From: Mycobacterium triplex
GTDB taxonomy: Bacteria > Actinomycetota > Actinomycetes > Mycobacteriales > Mycobacteriaceae
Direction: 5' to 3'
Assembly: GCF_000689255.1 (NCBI RefSeq)
Contig: NZ_HG964446.1
Coordinates: forward strand, 3,070,854-3,134,853
DNA length: 64,000 nucleotides
Below the pieces are notes generated by a model that saw only the letters and a list, made by a program, of their open reading frames with translations, did not search any database and was not told where the DNA came from. The translations under genes were made by a program, and so were the position numbers. This document shows positions 48,560-57,717 of the stretch, in pieces (the first letter of the stretch is position 1; every line of letters starts with the position of its first letter).

Positions 48560-48964
48560 ATGGCCACGGAAATACCTTTGGTCGACTATCTGGTGCTGGG
48601 CGACCAACCTCATCTGCGCGCCCACTGCTGCACGACCTGCAAGGCGCTGTATTTCGACCGTCGTAACGCCTGCGCCTCGTGCGGGGCGACGTCGTTCACC
48701 TGGCGCAGCCTGTCGACCACGGGACGCGTGCGGGCGTACACGATCGTTCATCGCGCGTCGCCGTCGGTCAAGACGCCGTACGTCTCGGCCATCGTCGACC
48801 TGAACGACGGGGGAACGGTCAAGGCCAACCTGGTCGACGTGGCCGCCGATCCGGCCGATATCGAGGCGGTTCGCGATGTCGAGCTCACAACGTGGGTCAT
48901 CGACACCGACGACGACGATCAGCAAGCAGTTGCATTCGGCTTCAAGCAGATTGGGGACAACTGA
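48560..48964 (+). CDS. DUF35 OB-fold zinc-ribbon protein
   Basis: The 134-residue protein has a zinc ribbon with CxxC pairs at Cys24-Cys27 and Cys38-Cys41, followed by an OB fold (VRAYTIVHRASPS... VDLNDGGTVKANL). Such DUF35 proteins bind and stabilise SCP2-type thiolases or aldolases, as in the sterol side-chain pathway. The stop of this gene and the ATG of the thiolase share a base (TGATG), a strong hint of complex formation. Confidence 0.9.
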   Translation: MATEIPLVDYLVLGDQPHLRAHCCTTCKALYFDRRNACASCGATSFTWRSLSTTGRVRAYTIVHRASPSVKTPYVSAIVDLNDGGTVKANLVDVAADPADIEAVRDVELTTWVIDTDDDDQQAVAFGFKQIGDN

Positions 48965-50166
48965 TGAGTTCGGGAGATGTCTGGGTCGTCGGGGCGGCGA
49001 TGACCAAGATCGGCCGCTATCCCGACAAGGATGTCATCGACCTTGCGAGCGACGCCGTTCTCGGCGCTTTGCGCGACGCATCGATCGAGATGTCGCAGGT
49101 CCAATTCCTCGCGTGCGGCAACGCCTATGAGTCGAACTCCGGAGTCGCCCAACGCCTGCAGAAGCAGGTCGGTCAAATGGGCATACCGGCCTACAACGTC
49201 TTCAATGCCTGCGCCACCGGCGCCTCCGCGGTGCGTCTGGCGATCCTGGCGATCAAGGCCGAGGAGTGCGATGTCGCGCTCGCGGTCGGCGCGGAGCAGA
49301 TGGGCAAGATGGGGCTGCTCGGCAACAAGGGCAAACGCGGCGACCGCAAGTCGTTCGTACCCAAGGGCCGCTACGGTGGCGTACTGCCGACCGAGGGGAT
49401 CCTGGGCACTCAACTGATGCCGGGAGTGTTCGCCCAGGCCGGCATGGAGTACGCCCTGCAGCACGGGGTGACCCGCGAACAGTTCGCGATGATTGCGGTG
49501 AAGAATCACCGCAATTCGGTCCGAAACCCCTACGCGCAGTATCGCAAAGAGTTCTCCCTCGACGAGGTCCTCGGCGCCGAAGTCATCGCGTATCCCAACA
49601 CACTGCCGATGTGCTGTCCGACGGGCGACGGCGCCGCTGCGGTCCTGGTGGTGTCGGATCGACGATTGGCCCAGCTCGATCCCGATGTGCGGCGCCGGGC
49701 GGTCAAGATCTCCGCTTCGGTGATCACCACCGACCCCTGGACCGACTCGGCCCAGGTGCAGCCCGATATCAACACCCTCACCCGCAACGCGGCCGCACTC
49801 GCCTACGAGGCGGCCGGACTCGGCCCCGGCGACCTGAGTCTCGTCGAACTGCACGATTGCTTTGCGACCGCCGAGTTGTTGCACTACGACAACCTCGGGC
49901 TCTGCCCGCCGGGCGGAGCGGGTGATTTCATTTCCTCCGGTGCCGCCGACGCCGACGGCCGCACCCCGGTCAATGTGTCCGGCGGGCTATTGTCGAAGGG
50001 ACACCCGATCGGGGCCACCGGCGTCGCCGGCCTGTACGAGATCGCAACGCAGCTGCGCGGCGAAGCAGGTGATCGGCAGGTGGGTGGCGCCAACGTCGGC
50101 CTTGCCCACGTCATCGGGTTGGGGTCGGCCTGCGGAATTCACATCCTGGAGAAGGGCGCGGCATAA
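48964..50166 (+). CDS. SCP2-type thiolase/lipid-transfer family enzyme
   Basis: The 400-residue protein is a thiolase-fold enzyme of the lipid-transfer branch. Cys83 lies in NACATGASAV, the His in GGLLSKGHPIGATG and a further Cys in GSACGIH. Retention of Cys83 favours true thiolase activity over the retro-aldolase role of some homologues, where it is replaced. It is translationally coupled to the DUF35 gene just before it. Confidence 0.9.
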   Translation: MSSGDVWVVGAAMTKIGRYPDKDVIDLASDAVLGALRDASIEMSQVQFLACGNAYESNSGVAQRLQKQVGQMGIPAYNVFNACATGASAVRLAILAIKAEECDVALAVGAEQMGKMGLLGNKGKRGDRKSFVPKGRYGGVLPTEGILGTQLMPGVFAQAGMEYALQHGVTREQFAMIAVKNHRNSVRNPYAQYRKEFSLDEVLGAEVIAYPNTLPMCCPTGDGAAAVLVVSDRRLAQLDPDVRRRAVKISASVITTDPWTDSAQVQPDINTLTRNAAALAYEAAGLGPGDLSLVELHDCFATAELLHYDNLGLCPPGGAGDFISSGAADADGRTPVNVSGGLLSKGHPIGATGVAGLYEIATQLRGEAGDRQVGGANVGLAHVIGLGSACGIHILEKGAA

Positions 50167-50168
50167 CC

Positions 50169-51314
50169 GTGAAGCGCACGCTGTTCACGGCAGAGCACGA
50201 GGAATTTCGGGGCGTCATCCGGGCCTTCCTGCAACGCGAGGTCGTTCCGGTATTCCCCGAGTGGCTCGAGGCCAAGCTGGTCCCGCGCGAGTTCTTTCGA
50301 AGCCTGGCAAAGCTCGGGGTGCTCGGGATGAACATCCCCGTCGAATACGGCGGATCAGGCGCTGCCGGTTACCTTTACAGCGTCGTTCTGCACGAAGAGA
50401 CCTCCCGGGCGCTCGTTCAGCTTGGCCCGCTGCGCTGTCACCTCGACGTGGTGATGCCGTATTTCCTCGCGTACTGCAACGACGAACAACGCCGGCGGTG
50501 GCTGCCGAAATGCGCGACCGGGGACATGCTGACCGCGATCGCGATGACCGAACCCAACACGGGGTCGGACCTGGCGGGGATCAAGACTGCCGCGGTACGC
50601 GAGGGCGATCATTACATCCTCACCGGCGCAAAGACATTCATCACCGGCGGACTGCACGCCGATGCCGTCATCGTGGTGGCCAGGACGTCGAAGACCGATG
50701 ACCGTCGCGCCGGGCTGTCGTTGCTTGTCGTCGAGGATGGGATGCCAGGGTTCACCAAGGGCGCCAACCTCAACAAGCTCGGACTGCCGGTCCAGGACAC
50801 CGCGGAGTTGGCGTTCGACCAGGTGCAGGTGCCGGCCGCGAATCTGCTGGGAGAGGAAGGACAGGCCTTCCGGTACCTGACACACAACCTTGCCGGAGAA
50901 CGGCTTGGCGTCGCGGTCAACGCGATCTCGTCGGCGCAAGCCGCCCTCGATGTCACGGTCGACTATGTCAGGAATCGTCGTGTCTTCGGAAAGCCGTTGA
51001 GCGACTTCCAAAACACCAAATTCGAATTGGCCGCGCTGGCCACCGACGTCGCAGCCGGACAGGCGATGTTCGACGCCGCCGCGGTGGCGCATGACCAGAA
51101 GACACTCGACCCGGTCGACGCCGCCAAGGTCAAGCTGTTTTGCACCGAAGTCCAGGGACGCACGGTCGACCGTTGTCTGCAACTGTTCGGCGGGTACGGC
51201 TACATGATGGAATACCCGATCGCCCGACTCTACGCGGATGCGCGAGTCACCCGGATCTACGGAGGCACAAGCGAAGTCATGAAGACGATCATCAGCAAAT
51301 CGCTGGGCCTGTAG
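50169..51314 (+). CDS. Acyl-CoA dehydrogenase
   Basis: The 381-residue protein is a full-length ACAD with MTEPNTGSDLAGIKTAA (about 129-145), the LTGAKTFITGG segment and a C-terminal RIYGGTSEVMKTIISKSLGL. The glutamate of the usual YEGT motif is Gly here, so the catalytic base may be elsewhere, as in isovaleryl-type dehydrogenases. GTG start 2 bases after the thiolase stop. It ends the seven-gene operon and overlaps the leftward ribBA end by 23 bases. Confidence 0.9.
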   Translation: MKRTLFTAEHEEFRGVIRAFLQREVVPVFPEWLEAKLVPREFFRSLAKLGVLGMNIPVEYGGSGAAGYLYSVVLHEETSRALVQLGPLRCHLDVVMPYFLAYCNDEQRRRWLPKCATGDMLTAIAMTEPNTGSDLAGIKTAAVREGDHYILTGAKTFITGGLHADAVIVVARTSKTDDRRAGLSLLVVEDGMPGFTKGANLNKLGLPVQDTAELAFDQVQVPAANLLGEEGQAFRYLTHNLAGERLGVAVNAISSAQAALDVTVDYVRNRRVFGKPLSDFQNTKFELAALATDVAAGQAMFDAAAVAHDQKTLDPVDAAKVKLFCTEVQGRTVDRCLQLFGGYGYMMEYPIARLYADARVTRIYGGTSEVMKTIISKSLGL

Positions 51315-52570
51315 CGCGGGCGTCCCTATCTTCGACAGGGGCCTCTGATGCCACGCCTAGGTCGACGTCGATGCGGTGGCCGAAGCGGTCCCGCTTGGTG
51401 ATCAGATACTTCAGGTTGTGGACTGTCACATTAGGTTTCAAGGGAACACACTCGGTGATCTCGAGCCCGAAGCCGGCCAGCGCACTGCACTTGGCCGGGC
51501 TGTTCGTCATCAGCTGCACGCGACGGATCCCGAGTTCGCGCAGGATGTCAACGCCGACGCGGTAGTCCCGGCAATCAACCGGCAGACCCAACTCGATATT
51601 GGCGTCGACGGTGTCGCGGCCAAGGTCTTGCAAAGCGTATGCGGCGAGTTTGTGGCCGATCCCGATGCCGCGCCCCTCGTGACCACGCAAATACACCACA
51701 ACACCGCGCTTTCGGTGGGCGACCTGCGCCAGCGCGTCGTCGAGCTGCTGGCCGCAGTCACAGCGTTGCGAGCCCATGACATCGCCAGTCAGGCATTCGC
51801 TGTGCAGCCGCACCAGCACGGGTTCGTCGCCATCCAACTTGCCCATGATCATGGCGACATGCTCGACCCCGTCGGGCTGGGATGTCCACGCACGACACTC
51901 GAACGTGCCGTGCCGGGTCGGGAGCAGCGCCGAATGTGTTGGCGTGATGTGCTTCTCGGCACTTCGGCGATATTCGATGAGTTGGGCGATAGACACGATG
52001 GGAAGCCCGAACTCTTGGGCGAGCCGCTGCAGATCACGCCGCCGCGCCATGGTTCTCTTGTCGGGGCTGACCACCTCGCAAAGGACCCCACCGGTGGCCC
52101 GTCCGGCAAGGCGCGTCAAGTCCACGGCGGCTTCGGTATGGCCGGGCCGCGCCAACACACCGCCTTGCCGGGCTCGCAGGGGAAAGATATGGCCGGGGCG
52201 TGTGAAAGTCTGTTGCCTCGGCGGTCGGGTCGACCAGGCAGCGTAACGTGTGGGCGCGATCACCGGCCGAGATCCCGTTTGTGACACCGGCTTTGGAGTC
52301 GACTGACACGGTGAATGCCGTGCGTTTAGGATCGGCATTGTCGGGCACCATTTGGTCAAGGCCTAGCCGGTCGCAGCGTCGGGGATCCAGCCCGATGCAC
52401 AGCAGTCCCGACGTATGTTGCAGGAAGAACGCGATGTTGGCCTCGGTGGCCGCATCGGCGGCCATCACCAGGTCGCCTTCGTTTTCCCGGCTTTCGTCGT
52501 CGGTCACGATCACGATCTTGCCGCGGCGAACGGCATTGATTGCCGCTGCGGCGGTATCGGATTCCGACAT
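51292..52570 (-). pseudogene. Bifunctional ribBA (DHBP synthase/GTP cyclohydrolase II), frameshifted
   Basis: The first frame, from an ATG at 52570 preceded by GGGAGA, encodes DHBP synthase up to ...PTAEATDF, with DDESRENEGDL and AGDRAHTLRC. The second frame resumes at TRPGHIFPLRARQGGV and encodes the rest of that domain plus all of GTP cyclohydrolase II (zinc Cys in ECLTGDVMGSQRCDCGQ, and GHEGRGIGIGHKL). One extra C at 52204 (TTTCACA instead of TTTACA) separates them. Removing it gives about 425 residues. It resembles RibA1, which in M. tuberculosis belongs to the Mce3R regulon and could supply flavin for the monooxygenases. Confidence 0.85.
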
Positions 52571-52589
52571 GTGTTCTCCCATCTGGAGA

Positions 52590-54146
52590 TCAGACGATGG
52601 ATCGCGCCCGGTTGGCCCAGAAGGGGCTACGGAGTTCGCGTTTGAGGACCTTGCCCACCGGGCTTCGGGGTAGGGTGGCGACGAATTCGACCGTCTTCGG
52701 TGCTTTGACCGAACCCACCCGACGCTTGCAGTGATCGATCAACGCCGCCTCGTCGATCTGGGCGCCGGCGTTGAGCTCTATGCAGGCGTGCACGGATTCT
52801 CCCCATTGCTCGCTCGGGATGCCGATGACGGCGCAGTCGGCTACTTCGCTGAGTTCGAGGATCGCCTGTTCGACCTCGAACGGAAAAACGTTGAACCCGC
52901 CCGAGATAATGACGTCGCGGACCCGATCGGTGATGTAGACATAGCCGTCTTCGTCGCGGTAGCCGATGTCACCCGTGTGATGCCAGCCGTGACGTTGCAC
53001 CTCGGCAGTCGCTGCGGGATCGTCCAGGTAGCGCATCATCGTGGTCGGCCCGCGCAGCACAATCTCACCCGTTTCGCCCGGGGGCAGGATGGTGCCGTCT
53101 GCCGCCATTGCCTCCAGCTGAGTGCTGATGAATGTCGGCCTGCCACAGGATAATAGATGCTTCATGTCACCCGAGGCGACCGCACGTGCGACTTCTGGCG
53201 GTGACATCCATGTCAGCGGGAATCCGGCTTCTGTCTGCCCGTAGGCCTGTCCGATCACCGGCCCCAAGGTGTGCACCGCGTCGCGTATTCGGTCGGGAGC
53301 GATCGGAGCACCTCCAACGATCACGTAGCGCAGGGAGGACAGATCCGACTGCGGCAGCGTCGGGTGGGCCAGCACGCGGTAAAGCAACGTCGGCGGCAGG
53401 AAGATAGTGGTGACCCGATCTTCTTCCACCCGACGGATGAGTTCTGCCACATCGGGTGCGGAAATACAGATCGTCGTGCCGCCGAACTGCATCTGCGCCA
53501 AGGCGATCATGCCGCCTGCGTGGGTGATCGGTGCTACAGCCAAATTGACTGGTGGATCGTCGAAGTGCCAACAGGTCGCCCAGGCAAGGGTCGACATGAG
53601 CAAGAAGTCATGAGAAGCCTGGGTGATTTTCGGTTCACCGGTGGTTCCCCCGGTGACTCCCTGGCAACCCAGTGTCCCTCCCGGGATGGGTAATTCCAAC
53701 GGGTCCGCCGAATAGCCTTGTGCCCATTGCTCGACCGACGGGTGCTCGGTGTCGGCTGAATCGACGCACAATATGCGGGTCAAACTCGGCACGTGATCGG
53801 CCAGGAACGCGACTTTGTCGGCGACTGAAGAGTGAAAGAACAACGTCTGGCAGCCGCCGCGGCGCAGCACCTCGGCGGTGACCTCGATCGGAGCGCCCAG
53901 ATTGACGTTGCACCACGCGCCGCCGGCCCGCAGGCCGGCGAGCATCGCGACTATGGTTCGCGAGTCGTTCGGGCTGATCAGAGAGAACGGAGTCCCCGCG
54001 GTGAACCCGTCGTCAGCCAGCGCTCGGGCTATCTTGTTGACATTGGCGAACGCGGCCGAAAAAGAGATGTCTCCACCGTCCCCGCCGAACGCGCATCGCG
54101 TGGGCCAGCAACGGGCTGCCGTTCTCAGGTGATCGGTCACATGCAT
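52590..54146 (-). CDS. Acyl-CoA synthetase-like AMP-binding enzyme
   Basis: The 518-residue ANL-family protein has the P-loop GVTGGTTGEPKITQAS (about 155-170), YGQTEAGFPL, the GWHHTGDIGYRDEDGYVYITDR hinge and the C-terminal Lys in PVGKVLKREL. The ATG at 54146, preceded by AAGGGA, gives the usual length; a longer frame upstream adds 37 unlikely residues. It is encoded leftward with ribBA and diverges from the luciferase-like monooxygenase gene. Confidence 0.88.
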   Translation of the reverse strand: MHVTDHLRTAARCWPTRCAFGGDGGDISFSAAFANVNKIARALADDGFTAGTPFSLISPNDSRTIVAMLAGLRAGGAWCNVNLGAPIEVTAEVLRRGGCQTLFFHSSVADKVAFLADHVPSLTRILCVDSADTEHPSVEQWAQGYSADPLELPIPGGTLGCQGVTGGTTGEPKITQASHDFLLMSTLAWATCWHFDDPPVNLAVAPITHAGGMIALAQMQFGGTTICISAPDVAELIRRVEEDRVTTIFLPPTLLYRVLAHPTLPQSDLSSLRYVIVGGAPIAPDRIRDAVHTLGPVIGQAYGQTEAGFPLTWMSPPEVARAVASGDMKHLLSCGRPTFISTQLEAMAADGTILPPGETGEIVLRGPTTMMRYLDDPAATAEVQRHGWHHTGDIGYRDEDGYVYITDRVRDVIISGGFNVFPFEVEQAILELSEVADCAVIGIPSEQWGESVHACIELNAGAQIDEAALIDHCKRRVGSVKAPKTVEFVATLPRSPVGKVLKRELRSPFWANRARSIV

Positions 54147-54299
54147 TCGTGATTCCCTTGCCCGCCGGGCCACGTGCATATTCTGCGCTTGGTGCTCACC
54201 CGCAACAGTTAACGCCAGGGAGCTCGCCAGGCGAAGCGTATCGACTACGCTCTGCAACTCGGCTCAGGGCCGGGACGGATCAAGCGTGGATCCGACCAC

Positions 54300-54316
54300 G
54301 GCTACGTAGCGTAGCC
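54300..54316. promoter_or_regulatory. Perfect inverted repeat upstream of the luciferase-like gene
   Basis: GGCTACG, TAG, CGTAGCC form a 7-bp perfect palindrome with a 3-base centre in the 242-base divergent region, 73 bases before the ATG at 54389. It may be an operator. It differs from sites A-E. Confidence 0.4.
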
Positions 54317-54388
54317 ATTACGCATGACCCCCAGCCCGACTCGTGGTGTTCTTCTTATTACCAAGCAACGAAGGAGAGTCGGCAACAG

Positions 54389-55504
54389 ATGAAGTACGGG
54401 ATTTTGTGGGAGATGCAACTCGGGCCGCGGCCATGGCCGGACAGGGCTGAGTACAACCACTACTGGGATGCGATCGAACAAGCCAAGCTCGCAGAAAGTG
54501 TTGGCTTCGACTATGCCTGGCATGTCGAACACCATTTCCTGACCGAGTACTCGCACGGCTCGTCTCCGGAGGTCTGGCTTGCGGCGCTCGCTCAGCACAC
54601 CGAGCGGATCCGTATCGGTCATGGAGTCGTTCTGTTGCCGCCCAAGTTCAACCCGCCTTACCACGTCGCCGAACGGATCGCCGCGCTGGACATCCTGTCC
54701 AAAGGCCGTGTCGAGTTCGGAACTGGACGCGCCGCTACCGCAAGCGAACTGGAGGCGTACGGAATCGACCCTGCCGACGCCCGCGGAATGTGGTTGGAGG
54801 CCCTGCGGGAAATCCCGAAGATGTGGCGAGACGAGCCATACCCGGGTGTCGACGGCACCTTCATGAAATTGCCGTCGCGCGAGATCTGGCCGAAGCCGGT
54901 GCAACGTCCCGGTCCGCCCATGTGGATGGCGGCGAGCAGCCCGGAAAGCTTTGAGATCGCGGGTCGCAACGGTCTGGGCGTCCTCGCGTTCATCATCGGT
55001 CACGCCGAGAAACTCGCGCCGCTGATCGAGGTTTATCGCGATGCGATCAAGCAATGCCCGAAGCCGCCGGAAGAGATCAACGATCAAGTTGCGGCTTATG
55101 TGCTGACTCACTGCGCCGAATCACGCGAGGAGGCACGCGCGGTGGGCGGACCCGCGGTCGAGTGGTACAGCGCCAACGTATTCCAGCTCTTCTCGACCGT
55201 ATCGGGCAAGCCCGGCTACGAGATCTACGCGAAGATGTTGCCGGAAGACGCCGCCGACATCGAGCGGCTCGTAGCCAAGTACGGCAACATGATCGACGCC
55301 CTGATCGACCTGGGTGTGATCAGTGTCGGCACTCCTGACGAGTGCCTGAAGACCGTCAACTCTTTCGCAGCCCTCGACCTCGATCAGATCATTACCAGTC
55401 ACGCGATCGGCGGGATACCTCACGACAAGGTCATGCGTTCGATCGAGCTGTTCGGCACCGAGGTCATGCCCAGGGTAACCGCGACGGATTCCGTTTCCGC
55501 GTAA
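54389..55504 (+). CDS. Luciferase-like FMN-dependent monooxygenase
   Basis: The 371-residue protein has the bacterial luciferase fold, beginning MKYGILWEMQLG with YAWHVEHHFLTEYS (about 45-58), IRIGHGVVLLP and LSKGRVEFGTGRAATASELEAYGI. Such enzymes use reduced flavin and oxygen to hydroxylate or cleave substrates. Length and context match Rv1936, also in the Mce3R regulon. The ATG follows GAAGGAGAG. A hairpin follows its stop. Confidence 0.9.
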   Translation: MKYGILWEMQLGPRPWPDRAEYNHYWDAIEQAKLAESVGFDYAWHVEHHFLTEYSHGSSPEVWLAALAQHTERIRIGHGVVLLPPKFNPPYHVAERIAALDILSKGRVEFGTGRAATASELEAYGIDPADARGMWLEALREIPKMWRDEPYPGVDGTFMKLPSREIWPKPVQRPGPPMWMAASSPESFEIAGRNGLGVLAFIIGHAEKLAPLIEVYRDAIKQCPKPPEEINDQVAAYVLTHCAESREEARAVGGPAVEWYSANVFQLFSTVSGKPGYEIYAKMLPEDAADIERLVAKYGNMIDALIDLGVISVGTPDECLKTVNSFAALDLDQIITSHAIGGIPHDKVMRSIELFGTEVMPRVTATDSVSA

Positions 55505-55533
55505 CGCGTTTGCCGCGTCATGACAGGCGGGCG

Positions 55534-55561
55534 CCCCGCCACCGCGCACGTGGTGGCGGGG
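55534..55561 (+). terminator. Probable terminator after the luciferase-like gene
   Basis: CCCCGCCAC (55534-55542) and GTGGCGGGG (55553-55561) form a perfect 9-bp GC-rich stem with a 10-base loop, 30 bases after the stop. There is no U-tract, as is common in mycobacteria. Confidence 0.6.
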
Positions 55562-55642
55562 GGCCGCCCCGAGCAGGAGTGATGCCGCTACAGGCGCACC
55601 GAGGCCGGCACTTCGAGCAGAGCGGGTAAGGAGGTTTAGAAC

Positions 55643-56290
55643 GTGGGCTTATCGAGACGGGTGAAAAACCTGCAGCGCCCGCACGGCACGGAGCCACCCT
55701 CCGCGGAGATCGCCGACGACGATGACGTTCAGACGAATTCCGTCGTGGTTACGGCGCCGCCGGTCGAAGGTGGTGAAGTCCAGGATGATTCGCGACCCAT
55801 GCGGCTGCTGACTCCTGCCCGGTCAGGCATCGCGATCATGGTGGTGGTCTTTCTCGCGATGGGTTCGATCGCCGGCTGGATGGCGCTGCGCGTTCAGCAC
55901 GCACAACAAGCCGCCCACCAACGCGATCAGTTTCTGCAAATCGCTCGGCAGGAAGCATTGAATCTTACGACGATCGACTGGCAGCACGCTGATTCCGACG
56001 TGCAACGAATCGTGGATGCGGCGACCGGCCGGTTTCACGACGATTTCGCGGATCGATCCGGACCCTTTGTCGAAGCGGTCAAGCAGGCAAAGTCGAAATC
56101 CGTCGGAACGATCACCGCGGCAGGCGTGGAATCGGCGGCCGGCAACGAAGCGCAGGTGCTGGTCGCGGTCGGGGTCAAGACCACCACCGATGGGCAGCCC
56201 AGCGTCGAGCCACACGCCTGGCGCATGCGAATTTCTTTGCAGCGAGTTGCCGGGGATGTAAAGGTCTCGCGGGTGGAGTTCGTCGAATGA
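55643..56290 (+). CDS. Mce-associated membrane protein
   Basis: The 215-residue protein has an acidic cytoplasmic N terminus, one membrane helix (about 62-82, SGIAIMVVVFLAMGSIAGW) and a periplasmic alpha/beta domain with FHDDFADRSG and VKVSRVEF. This is the layout of the Mce-associated (Mas) proteins that follow mce operons. A GTG start follows AGGAGG. The mce operon itself is 22 kb away, so this unit has been separated by catabolic genes. Confidence 0.85.
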   Translation: MGLSRRVKNLQRPHGTEPPSAEIADDDDVQTNSVVVTAPPVEGGEVQDDSRPMRLLTPARSGIAIMVVVFLAMGSIAGWMALRVQHAQQAAHQRDQFLQIARQEALNLTTIDWQHADSDVQRIVDAATGRFHDDFADRSGPFVEAVKQAKSKSVGTITAAGVESAAGNEAQVLVAVGVKTTTDGQPSVEPHAWRMRISLQRVAGDVKVSRVEFVE

Positions 56291-56889
56291 CCACGCCCAA
56301 GCTAGCAATGGCGAACGACGACGAAGCCGAGGCGCTCGGTCTGCTCAGCCCCGCCGGCGACGATCACCCCGATCTGGACAACACCGCCGAGCAGCCCGGG
56401 CGTCGACGCCGCATAATTCGCGTCCTCGTGTCCTTTGTGCTACCGGTGCTCGCGATGCTCGCCGGCGTGGGGGCAGCCTGGATGAAATATGAGGATGCAA
56501 CCATCCGCGCGGTCGCTGACGCTCGCCTCGCATCGGTTCAGGCCGCGAACAATGCCACCGTCGCGATGCTTTCGTATACGCCCGAAACCGCCGACGCCAA
56601 ACTGACGGCTGCCGCCAATCTGCTAACCGGATCCTTCCGCAACTCGTATGAAGACCTGGTCAAGAAGGTCGTCATTCCGGGGGCCAAGCAGAAGCAGATC
56701 GCTACCACCGCGACGGTACCGGCCGCCGCGTCGGAGTGGGCGACTGAGAATTCAGCTGCCGTACTGGTTTTCGTCGATCAAACGATCACGGTCGGCACCG
56801 ACGCGCCAACGAACACAACTTCGGTGGTCGAGGTATCACTCACCAAAACTGATGGCAAATGGCTCATCTCGGGATTCGATCCCAAATGA
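56287..56889 (+). CDS. Mce-associated membrane protein
   Basis: The 200-residue protein repeats the layout of its neighbour: acidic N terminus, a membrane helix (about 40-60, VLVSFVLPVLAMLAGVGAAW), and a periplasmic domain with LTGSFRNSYEDLVKKVVIPGAKQ and KWLISGFDPK. The ATG overlaps the previous stop. Such proteins stabilise Mce complexes in other operons (family knowledge). Equivalents are Rv1972/Rv1973 beside mce3. Confidence 0.86.
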   Translation: MTTPKLAMANDDEAEALGLLSPAGDDHPDLDNTAEQPGRRRRIIRVLVSFVLPVLAMLAGVGAAWMKYEDATIRAVADARLASVQAANNATVAMLSYTPETADAKLTAAANLLTGSFRNSYEDLVKKVVIPGAKQKQIATTATVPAAASEWATENSAAVLVFVDQTITVGTDAPTNTTSVVEVSLTKTDGKWLISGFDPK

Positions 56890-56974
56890 TTCGCATCGGA
56901 CGGGCACTGAAAGCGTTGGTGTGCAAGCAGTATGTCCGAGTCGTCGCGCTGATCCAATCAGGTTGGGAGATAAC

Positions 56975-57658
56975 ATGACCAGGCCAAGAGCGGAAACGGC
57001 GGTGCTGCCGGTAGGTTTGCTGGGCGCGCCGGTACTGCTGACTACCGCAACCATCGCGCTGGCTTCGGCAGCACACGCCGACAACAAACGGCTCAACGAC
57101 GGTGTAGTCGCCAACGTGTACACCGTGCAGCAACAAGCCGGCTGCACCAACGATGTCAGGATCAGCCCACAGCTGCAGCTGGCCGCGGAGTGGCACGCCC
57201 GCGATGTGCTCAACAACCGTGCCCTCGACGGCGATATCGGTTCGGATGGGTCGTCGCCACAAGATCGTGCCAACGCGTCCGGATACAACGGACACGTGCA
57301 AGAAACCGTGGCAATCAACCCCGCGATGGCAATCAGCGGCATCGAATTGATCAACCGGTGGTACAACGACCCCGCCGACCGCGCCGTCATGGCCAATTGC
57401 GCCAACAGCCAAATCGGGGTGTGGTCAGAAAACAGCCCGGACCGTACGGTCGTGGTCGCTGTCTATGGGCAGCCACAAAATCCGCCGCGGCCCTCCCGGC
57501 CCGACTCCCGACCGCCCGCGCTGGGCGATCGCTCCGACAATGTGCCACTCGATCCCAACCCCGACTACGACGCGTCGGACGAGCTTGAATACGGCCTCGA
57601 CTGGTTTGCGTGGATCCTGCGAGGCCAGTACCCGCCGCCGGCCTACCCGCCGAAGTGA
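56975..57658 (+). CDS. Secreted CAP/SCP-like protein
   Basis: The 227-residue protein has a signal peptide (hydrophobic LGAPVLLTTATIALASAAHA, cleavage near residue 35). A CAP-like domain follows, with LQLAAEWHARDVLNNRALDGDIGSDGSSPQDRANASGYNG and the NCANSQIGVWSENSPDRTVVVAVYG ending. A Pro/Asp-rich tail leads to YPPPAYPPK. The first half matches the CAP pattern of an H-x-x-D helix and an ERxxxxGY-like turn. The ATG follows GGTTGGGAGA. It resembles Rv1974/Rv1975, also near mce3. Confidence 0.75.
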   Translation: MTRPRAETAVLPVGLLGAPVLLTTATIALASAAHADNKRLNDGVVANVYTVQQQAGCTNDVRISPQLQLAAEWHARDVLNNRALDGDIGSDGSSPQDRANASGYNGHVQETVAINPAMAISGIELINRWYNDPADRAVMANCANSQIGVWSENSPDRTVVVAVYGQPQNPPRPSRPDSRPPALGDRSDNVPLDPNPDYDASDELEYGLDWFAWILRGQYPPPAYPPK

Positions 57659-57717
57659 TTGGCAAGCGGCATCGGCCGCACCGCGGTCGACCACCGGATC
57701 CACTACGCGCTACACGG

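Noticed and set aside
52195..52215. Programmed frameshifting in ribBA
   Set aside because: There is no slippery heptamer, stop-codon context or downstream hairpin that I can see; a mutation or sequencing error is simpler.
54350..54375. Possible sixth copy of the AT-rich operator before the luciferase-like gene
   Set aside because: CTTATTACCAAGCAACG shares TATTA and AGCA-like bases but the spacing is wrong by about two bases and total similarity is low.
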